A program made the position numbers and the translations under genes. This document shows positions 58,401-64,000 of a stretch of 64,000 bases of DNA, piece after piece. Positions within the stretch are counted from its first letter, which is position 1. The number at the start of each line of letters is the position of its first letter. The stretch lies in assembly GCA_003663025.1 (NCBI GenBank), contig QMZE01000002.1, positions 1 through 64,000 on the forward strand. Reading direction: 5' to 3'. The stretch is from Archaeoglobales archaeon. Lineage in GTDB: Archaea > Halobacteriota > Archaeoglobi > Archaeoglobales > Archaeoglobaceae. Below the pieces are notes generated by a model. The model was not told where the DNA came from and made no database searches. It saw only the letters and a program-made list of their open reading frames with translations.

Positions 58401-61400
58401 GGATCAAAGTAAGCAGGCGATAATAAGATCATGTTAGTTATATTTCCGATAGTAGTTATGTTCCAGTAGTCAAGAGGAATCTGAACGATTCTCATCCGTT
58501 CAGTAGAAGATTTAGGATATGATACTTTCACGATCGCTTTAGGTTCAAACGGAAGATCTACAAGTTCAACTCGCGATAAGTGGAGGTCATATCTATAATC
58601 AAAGTGGAACTCAGTCCAAAGAGTGCCATTATAGACTTCTGTCAAGTCTTTCTTAACCCAAAGAGAACCTTTCAGATCACAGGTTATCAGAGCGGGTGCT
58701 GAAATATTCGCATAGAGTACTACTCCACTCGAGCCATTTACATCGCCAAACGATCCTCTATAGAGGACATAGTCAGGGCGGACTTCCTCATCCATAAGCT
58801 TACTCTTCTCATACTTCATAGTTATGTCAAGCATTTTCGAGATCTCTTCAGGATTTGTAATAGTCTCTCTTCTAGAGATCTTCACTACAGCGGAAATACC
58901 GCCGCATTCATCACTGATTTCGATAGTCTCTTTAGGCCATCCCTTGAAGAAGCCCCAGAACCACTCTAGGAAGTTCGATGAATATAGGATAACGAGACCT
59001 GTAACCATTACAAGTTCTTCAACACTCGCCTCAGCAGGATAGACACCTCCTAGACATTCTTTTATAAAGTCTTTTGGTGATACTTTATACGCTTCCTCTA
59101 CGGCCTTCAGTACAGAATCAAGATCTGAGGTCTTAGCTGTCTTCCATCTTATATAGGCATTCCATCCCAGCGCCTCATAGTACTTAGTGAAGATCTGAGT
59201 GAGATAGTCTCTTACCTTCATAGTTCCCCAGACAGGATCGGAATAGATTACCTTATCCTCTGCCATTACACCTAGAAGGAAGACTGAAGGCGCCTTGCCC
59301 GGCACAGTAATCTTATATCCTCTCAGTAGTACGGGTATCCTCTGAAATCCTACTCGTCCGTATATGTTCTTGAAGAGAAATTCTCCTGCTCCGAATGCGG
59401 TAGTAGTTGCGAGAAATGCTCCGACTCCAGCTCCGATTGCCTTTAGAGTCCCTACCTTTACAAGTCTACCTACGACACTATACTTGAAGTCAATTTTTGC
59501 GTTCAACTTCTTTCCCAACTCATAGAACTTCCACCTGATCTTTCCGAATCTCGCCTTCAAGTACTCGATATTCCTCTCCATCTGAGCTTTCATTTTTGCC
59601 ATTTCCATATATTCTCTCATACCACGTAATGTCTTAGTACTCACTTTTTTCATTTCTTCTCTAAGAGCTGAAAGAGCATCTGTCCAGTCTTCTATTAACT
59701 TAGCGAGATCACTCCTTTTCACAACTCCTTCCTGTATAAGTTCGCCCTTTAATCCGATCAGCTCAACATAGACTTCACCCGTAGGTCTTAATAGATACTG
59801 TCCGGTAGCCCATACTGCTGTAAATGCCGCTCCAGTAAATCCAGCGGCCACTAGCATATCGAGATAGTTATTCATCTTCCTTCCGGCAATAGCCTCTTCA
59901 TATCTTGGAGTAAGTAATACAGTGATATCCATCTCATCTATCTTATCTATCGGAACTGGAGCAAGCGGAATCTGATACTCTATCCCTAGAAAACCGGGAG
60001 TAAAGCCCGATGGAGGTGAGCCTGTAATTACATAATCTCCTTTGACTGTCGTAGTAGTCGGATATCTACTTATTGTAACAGTATCCCAATAGCCTAACTT
60101 TGATCCAAAGAGTGGTAGGATAGCAGGATCAGCCTCACCCGCTAGTGGAAATGCAGGCTGTCCTTGAATTATGCCCTTCTCAAGCTCCGGTGGTGTAACA
60201 AGCTGATGCTCGGGTAGAAGTTCGAGCTTCTTAACTTTTATCTCAAGATCTTTAATGTAAATATGATAGTCTTTCTGCGGCATTATTAGAGGAAATCCCT
60301 TATCAGAGGCCCAGCACAGATCTTCCATTTCAATATGACCTTCAAGTCTTAGTCGTGGAAGACCGGACTGAGGATCCGGATATATGAAAGTACATAGAGC
60401 AGTACCAACATACGCATAAGCTCCAGATGGAGATATAACCGCTCCATTCGATGTGTCAGTATAAGTTATCTCGAACCACTCTTTTGACTCTATATCTACT
60501 ATAAATCCCCACGTCTTTCCCGGTGGCGAGAAAGCGACAAACCTCCTGGCTTTGGCATAATCTAATCCAAATCCAGACTCTAATCCGAAAGGAGCGTATA
60601 TCCTTACTGCTTCAGGCCCCTGTTTTGAAGTTATAAGCTGAGCACTTGTACCATCCCAAGAGTAGACATACATCCACCCATCACTAGCCGCTCCTAGAGC
60701 AATTACAGAAAGGTCATTAGTGGCCGCTAGTGCACCGAATCCGTCTCCAGTCGGGTTCTCAATAGTGTACTTTAGTTCAAACCCCGTCCCGGTATTCTCA
60801 TAGATATAGCAATAAGGAGCATCATATCTTGCGAGGACTAAGTACTTTCCATCATCAGTAATTACAACTCTCCTAACATGCCCTACCTGTAGTCTAGCGT
60901 AGACTGAGTATCCCCCGCTCGGAGTACCCTTCCATACTGTAGTGTTTCCCGTATCAGCAGTAGTCCCTGAAAAGACAATATACTCAAGACTACGAGTAAC
61001 TCCGACACCATAAGTAGTCTCATTACAGTAGAAGCGCTGAAGCATAGTACCTCCGATAGTATAGACCCAGATAGTACCGTTTTGTGCAAAGAATAGGACA
61101 TAGGATTCTGAAGGATCGATATAACTCCTACAAGTACCGGCCTTTATACTCCACAATTTCGTTGGATTATTTATATCAGAGATATCCCAGACCTCACAAG
61201 TACCAGAAGGTGGAGTTATACTCAAGACCTCCTCTCCAGTCAGCACTTCATAGACGTAGATAGCTCCCTGTCCAGTAGCGATGTAATTGTCAGTTGCCCA
61301 ACCGGGAGAATAAACACTGAAGACTACGACGTACTGCTCATCTTTAATGAACCTAGATAAGTAAGACTTTGACCCATGCCATAGGACTACTGGAGCACTT

Positions 61401-61507
61401 CCCGGCCTTGCCTTAACTTCAGGAACTTCGACTCTTAACAACGATAGCAGTGGACTATAGATATTAATTAATAGTATTACTAATAGTGCCAACCCTATTT
61501 TCCTCAT
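55445..61507 (-). CDS. Giant anchored surface protein (2020 residues) with three tail tags
   Basis: Signal peptide, then a beta-propeller-like region to about residue 410 with repeated phrases such as 'DDGKYLVLAR' and 'SPSGAYAYVGTA'. A helical region with two hydrophobic segments follows (about 565-590 and 700-725). Then come several Ig-like carboxypeptidase-regulatory repeats ('TNGTGYVYF', 'ANGHCSFNIP', 'TNGTGFAYF'), a CARDB-like domain and a final span (WVWLILVIIGIILVIGII). The cytoplasmic tail of about 38 residues carries YKYVTE, DKYVSED and YKYVEN. Many sequons. It is probably the main spike or attachment protein; GAGGTG precedes the ATG region. Confidence 0.82.
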   Translation of the reverse strand: MRKIGLALLVILLINIYSPLLSLLRVEVPEVKARPGSAPVVLWHGSKSYLSRFIKDEQYVVVFSVYSPGWATDNYIATGQGAIYVYEVLTGEEVLSITPPSGTCEVWDISDINNPTKLWSIKAGTCRSYIDPSESYVLFFAQNGTIWVYTIGGTMLQRFYCNETTYGVGVTRSLEYIVFSGTTADTGNTTVWKGTPSGGYSVYARLQVGHVRRVVITDDGKYLVLARYDAPYCYIYENTGTGFELKYTIENPTGDGFGALAATNDLSVIALGAASDGWMYVYSWDGTSAQLITSKQGPEAVRIYAPFGLESGFGLDYAKARRFVAFSPPGKTWGFIVDIESKEWFEITYTDTSNGAVISPSGAYAYVGTALCTFIYPDPQSGLPRLRLEGHIEMEDLCWASDKGFPLIMPQKDYHIYIKDLEIKVKKLELLPEHQLVTPPELEKGIIQGQPAFPLAGEADPAILPLFGSKLGYWDTVTISRYPTTTTVKGDYVITGSPPSGFTPGFLGIEYQIPLAPVPIDKIDEMDITVLLTPRYEEAIAGRKMNNYLDMLVAAGFTGAAFTAVWATGQYLLRPTGEVYVELIGLKGELIQEGVVKRSDLAKLIEDWTDALSALREEMKKVSTKTLRGMREYMEMAKMKAQMERNIEYLKARFGKIRWKFYELGKKLNAKIDFKYSVVGRLVKVGTLKAIGAGVGAFLATTTAFGAGEFLFKNIYGRVGFQRIPVLLRGYKITVPGKAPSVFLLGVMAEDKVIYSDPVWGTMKVRDYLTQIFTKYYEALGWNAYIRWKTAKTSDLDSVLKAVEEAYKVSPKDFIKECLGGVYPAEASVEELVMVTGLVILYSSNFLEWFWGFFKGWPKETIEISDECGGISAVVKISRRETITNPEEISKMLDITMKYEKSKLMDEEVRPDYVLYRGSFGDVNGSSGVVLYANISAPALITCDLKGSLWVKKDLTEVYNGTLWTEFHFDYRYDLHLSRVELVDLPFEPKAIVKVSYPKSSTERMRIVQIPLDYWNITTIGNITNMILLSPAYFDPFDGKIIQRCEKFEILVAKDVAAVPDASIILLLDGGNATDIPRVLSVTIGSFVYDQSITYNLTLAVYFKTPGGTLKPVDVKVITETVDVEANSTRTMTYDISSLIDETIQLAENYEYAKFVASGKIVSAEYNYNPANDYDEVEWEPETFVTPPAKEGIVRIEVVDVFTRDPISGAEVSIWSSPDQSDLQSDTTDGGYVEFTVYGNRSYTVRVEKDGYLPAQETFYIYSLPMTYRVYMWPETIPPVPPPPGSNMTEPPPAEGYYVLGVQVLWNDGVPFHGANVTVYEGTTKLASLLTNGTGYVYFYLTPNKTYTVTINATNPNNTTQTWSTQFDVYLDACYLFVRKVPWNSVGIVYRTLHVYVKDAINRTAIERALVHLEMINGAYDLYNTTDANGHCSFNIPMYEVYNVTAYKSGYYNASQTIFFLNESVPLIIYLYPKSTDGVCVEIIEPPPNSNYTHAPYPVKLCNGTILMVLAVQTIFNTSAPFSNATVEIYDQSGNLMMSDITNGTGFAYFWIKNGTVVDIKISATWKGESYTTWRNDTLVDRCLWIQEVMPWESPWHEAEVRVMYIEWPIHKGIGSALHTLIWGIWTNEPQTITVLLRIVRNDTGEVVWSKSIDVDLNAYEFHNFTFVDLNITDFTYVYADINIISYQYDTNLENNYLRTELIKLRPPIDLDVALYVYVEEWGRGGTVYPGETVVRVDVGIRSIYCKLLDKFTRLVVKGQYYDVLEEHKNKTFRLFDKNITVEKVKERVWYNFTFVVPWTRGEIVFNATVFHPEEDYFGIGNIQLSAIYVPPHITLEKVLDFPKILEEGKEYEVKLQIITNNRPGLYTGVEIWFLNKTAEYYNFTIDEGRKVYTIKFKAPERKSIFEFELPFGIWKWKLKTVTEDVDCIVTVFGYDIYDGDNSQEFRGLKLTGTYMDWVWLILVIIGIILVIGIIIAILRIIFVVKEEKPYKYVTEHEISKKDKYVSEDEKEYKYVENGQ

Positions 61508-61553
61508 ACACTACACCTCTATAATCTAGTTTCTAAAAGATTTATACTTTTTG

Positions 61554-61595
61554 ACATTATACATTATACATTATACATTATACATTATACATTAT
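61554..61595. repeat. Six tandem copies of the heptamer ACATTAT
   Basis: Six perfect copies of ACATTAT (42 bases) lie between the divergent starts of the giant surface protein and the DUF2341 protein, ending 12 bases before ATG 61608. The unit itself contains TATA-like words, so it overlaps the plus-strand promoter. Loss or gain of one copy shifts spacing by 7 bases, which could switch expression. Confidence 0.75.
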
Positions 61596-61607
61596 AGAAG
61601 TGGAAAT

Positions 61608-64000
61608 ATGAGAAAGACGACACTAATAATAATCGCAATCCTGATAATAGCAGGCCTATCAATAAGACAGTTACAATACAATAAAAGATCTGTATCTAAA
61701 ACTCTACTCATTAAAGCAAGTCCTGAGTCTTCTCTTAACTTACCGTCTGAATCACTATTATTAGTCCACGAAATAACCTACACTCCAAACTCAAGTCATT
61801 TTGAACATACACTCTCAGATAGCTCCTCATGGCTTAGCGGATGGAATTATAGAAGACCGATAACCATAAATGAACAAAGCGGAAATACATTAACTAATTA
61901 CTCTGTCTTAATCGAATATGACTTTTCAACTCTAATAAGTGAAGGAAAGATAAATTCCGATTTGAGTGATCTAAGATTTACTGACGAAGGTGGAAACCTA
62001 TTACCTTACTTCATATTTAGCCGAATAGATAATCTTACAAAAATCTATGTGAAAATTCCAGATATTCCAGCATCCGGCAATACTACTATCTATATGTACT
62101 ATGGAAACCCTAGTACAACATCTCCTGGTTATTCTCCTGATGAAGTTGTAATCTGGTATGACGATTTCGAAGATGGTGTCGTTAGAAGTGAATACGTCTC
62201 ATTTCATGTTACTTCGGTAACTGAATCAAATGGCTACCTAACGATAGAAGAAAATACGGGATCTGCACCTGGCGGAATCTATATAAAGAGTGCTCGAACC
62301 TACCTAGATGAAGCAAGTCCTCCGACAAATGTCTGGATACTTATTGAAACTCAAGCTAGGCAACGTGAAACAACAGGAGCTAACTCGCATTTCGGTATTC
62401 ATATTTACTATCAAGACAATGACAATAGAGTATCAGTAAAGTTGATCGATTATGATAACAGTCCTCTTTATAAAATGGGAATTTATGAGTGGTCTGCAGG
62501 CGGATGTTCCTACAAAGAATCTGCTATAAATGATATAGGAAGTGGATGGTACCTTATTAAAGCAATTATCTTTTTCAATGGAACTATAAAAGGAAGCATG
62601 AGTGGCGAAGGACAGGAACTAACTTTGACAAAAAGCGGTCTCTCTATTACTAAAGGATATCTAGGACTAATGACAGGATGGAGCACTACTGAGAAATTTG
62701 ACTTTAACTATGTCCTAGTAAGACAGTATATAGATCCAGAGCCGAGCTATACAATTGGTCTAGAACAATTGCCACCAACTACAGGCTATCAGGTGAGTCA
62801 TCCTGATCCCTACGGATGGAGAGTATATACGAATGGAAGTTGTGCTGAATTAGTAAGTGAAGTAAATATAACACTTCCCTACACACAAGTCCTAGTGAAG
62901 AATATAACCTTTTATGCTAGAACAAATGGTACTGGAAACTATAGGAGATTGTGGACTAAAGTATTAGATGAAAGTGGAGCACTCATATCTGAGATCTCAA
63001 ATGCGACAGTCAATACCACTTGGACAATAGTAACTATAAATATTAGTGCTAATATGAGTAATCTACTTACTCTGTGGATTAATGCTACTGTAAATGCGCC
63101 TTCAGGTATTACAGAAGAAATAGGGATAAAGGACGTTAAGATTTATGTAGAATACAAAGCAAAACCTAGCTTTGAGGTACTTCTTGAGCCTAACGTATCA
63201 CACTTTAACTGTAGTTCATTGCACTATGTCGATCTAGGGACTTCTGAGTACCTCAAGATGAGTACGATTACCTTCAAATTAATAGATTATCTCACTCTAA
63301 ATACGGTAGATTATCCAACGAGTCCAACATATATAGGGAATGAAACTATCAATACTCACAACTACAAGGTATATAAGATTGATCCAGCAAACTATTCTCA
63401 AAACTTGCGTATATATGCTCTACTTGAAAATAAATTAACATCATTTGACATTAAAATTAAAGATGTACCTGTAACTACTGCCCTTATAGGAGAAGTGTTA
63501 ACAATAACACTACCTCTTGAAGGAAATATAACAATTGAAGGAATCGGTGAATGGACTAATACAACAAAGATCAGCTTTAAACCTGAAAACACGGGAACAT
63601 TCACTATAAGAGCCAATATAACGAAGATATCAGAATGGCGGATAGGATATGCAAAACGGACAATAGAAGTCAAGTATGGCGAATTCGCCGTGAAATTAAC
63701 AGATCTAGATAGCAAAATAATAGACTATGAAGACATTACTTTACTCCTAATCAATAAGACAAGCGGAGAGATAGTTAAAGAACTCAAAGGAAGAGAACTC
63801 CTAAATCTCACTACATTGCGAGCCTACAACTATACTCTTAGATTCAAATTTGAAGATATAGTTCTCGAAGTTAGAGACTTTACATTAAATATCACAACCG
63901 ATAAAACTCTACTCAATGTCACGTGTCCGATAAGAGAAATACCGACAGATTACAGGGGTTTCAATAGATCTCTCATAGTAAACAATGAATTCTCTATAAT
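61608..64000 (+). CDS. Anchored or secreted DUF2341-domain surface protein, cut by the right edge
   Basis: At least 797 residues, open at base 64000. It starts MRKTTLIIIAILIIAGLS, a signal peptide or anchor. From about residue 75, 'SGWNYRRPITINE', 'DLRFTDEGGNLLPYF' and 'TTIYMYYGNPSTTSPG' are the DUF2341 domain, found in secreted and adhesin-like proteins. A lectin-like beta domain ('WYDDFEDG') and further beta-rich repeats follow, with very many NxS/T sequons. It is divergent from the giant surface gene. A second spike or adhesin is likely. Confidence 0.78.
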   Translation, partial: MRKTTLIIIAILIIAGLSIRQLQYNKRSVSKTLLIKASPESSLNLPSESLLLVHEITYTPNSSHFEHTLSDSSSWLSGWNYRRPITINEQSGNTLTNYSVLIEYDFSTLISEGKINSDLSDLRFTDEGGNLLPYFIFSRIDNLTKIYVKIPDIPASGNTTIYMYYGNPSTTSPGYSPDEVVIWYDDFEDGVVRSEYVSFHVTSVTESNGYLTIEENTGSAPGGIYIKSARTYLDEASPPTNVWILIETQARQRETTGANSHFGIHIYYQDNDNRVSVKLIDYDNSPLYKMGIYEWSAGGCSYKESAINDIGSGWYLIKAIIFFNGTIKGSMSGEGQELTLTKSGLSITKGYLGLMTGWSTTEKFDFNYVLVRQYIDPEPSYTIGLEQLPPTTGYQVSHPDPYGWRVYTNGSCAELVSEVNITLPYTQVLVKNITFYARTNGTGNYRRLWTKVLDESGALISEISNATVNTTWTIVTINISANMSNLLTLWINATVNAPSGITEEIGIKDVKIYVEYKAKPSFEVLLEPNVSHFNCSSLHYVDLGTSEYLKMSTITFKLIDYLTLNTVDYPTSPTYIGNETINTHNYKVYKIDPANYSQNLRIYALLENKLTSFDIKIKDVPVTTALIGEVLTITLPLEGNITIEGIGEWTNTTKISFKPENTGTFTIRANITKISEWRIGYAKRTIEVKYGEFAVKLTDLDSKIIDYEDITLLLINKTSGEIVKELKGRELLNLTTLRAYNYTLRFKFEDIVLEVRDFTLNITTDKTLLNVTCPIREIPTDYRGFNRSLIVNNEFSI

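Noticed and set aside
55676-59042. Plus-strand frames opposite the giant surface gene
   Set aside because: They are short, lie opposite a continuous 2020-codon gene with clear domains and have no start signals.
61554-61595. Possible CRISPR array
   Set aside because: The tract is a head-to-tail heptamer without spacers. No repeat-spacer array was seen anywhere in the window.
1-64000. tRNA or rRNA genes
   Set aside because: No cloverleaf with a GTTCRA loop and no rRNA-like stretch was noticed by eye; a covariance search would be needed to exclude a split or intron-bearing tRNA.

Overview
The window reads as part of a large double-stranded DNA virus, or a virus-like extrachromosomal element, of a thermophilic and probably anaerobic archaeon. 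Archaeal signs are a two-subunit PriS/PriL primase, family B polymerase, XPB-type helicase, Hjc-type resolvases, RadA-like ATPases, an Elf1-like zinc ribbon, GGAGGTGAT-type ribosome binding sites, and many genes whose TATA box lies about 24-28 bases before the start codon (leaderless transcripts). There are no rRNA, tRNA, ribosomal protein or central metabolism genes. Base composition is AT-rich with AGA/AGG arginine codons. The oxygen-independent NrdD reductase and a protein resembling the Cys-rich 'methanogenesis marker 9' domain hint at an anaerobic, perhaps methanogen-related host. No host is proved.

Layout. 0-9 kb: a minus-strand operon (HTH-RecA ATPase, AAA+ ATPase, SWIM protein), thymidylate synthase divergent from a ribbon-helix-helix regulator, two repeat-bearing non-coding stretches around a Hjc-like gene (possible origin), a membrane transglutaminase-like protein and an XPB helicase. 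9-18.5 kb: PriL-PriS, a second SWIM protein, a retropepsin-like protease, and a VWA metallopeptidase in a run of unknown genes. 18.5-26.8 kb: NrdD, a canonical Hjc, an Elf1-like factor, a RadA-like ATPase and two more thymidylate-synthase-fold proteins. 26.8-35.4 kb: an array of 19 small genes, 18 on the minus strand, in a few expanded families with recurrent two-cysteine patterns. 35.4-43.6 kb: two secreted or anchored proteins, PolB, a serine recombinase, an all-alpha dUTPase/dCTPase-like enzyme and a radical SAM protein. 43.7-50.2 kb: a tightly overlapping coiled-coil operon ending in a thioredoxin-like gene with no normal start codon, then UDG, a fourth TS-fold protein, a DHH phosphoesterase and a MoxR-like AAA+. 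50.2-64 kb: a membrane and surface protein module (subtilase, CPBP protease, small membrane proteins, a 2020-residue surface protein and a DUF2341 protein running off the right edge).

How the genes may work together. The element appears to carry its own priming, polymerase, helicase, recombination and nucleotide supply. Four TS-fold paralogues, three with Asp in place of the dUMP-selecting Asn, together with an all-alpha dUTPase/dCTPase-like enzyme recall the T4 logic for making a modified cytosine. The membrane and surface proteins share a short '[YF]KY[VI]x[ED]'-like tag at the end predicted to be cytoplasmic; this could be a common docking signal for virion assembly. The small-protein array looks like a lineage-specific expansion of unknown role. 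All of this is read by eye from sequence; nothing was searched or modelled.
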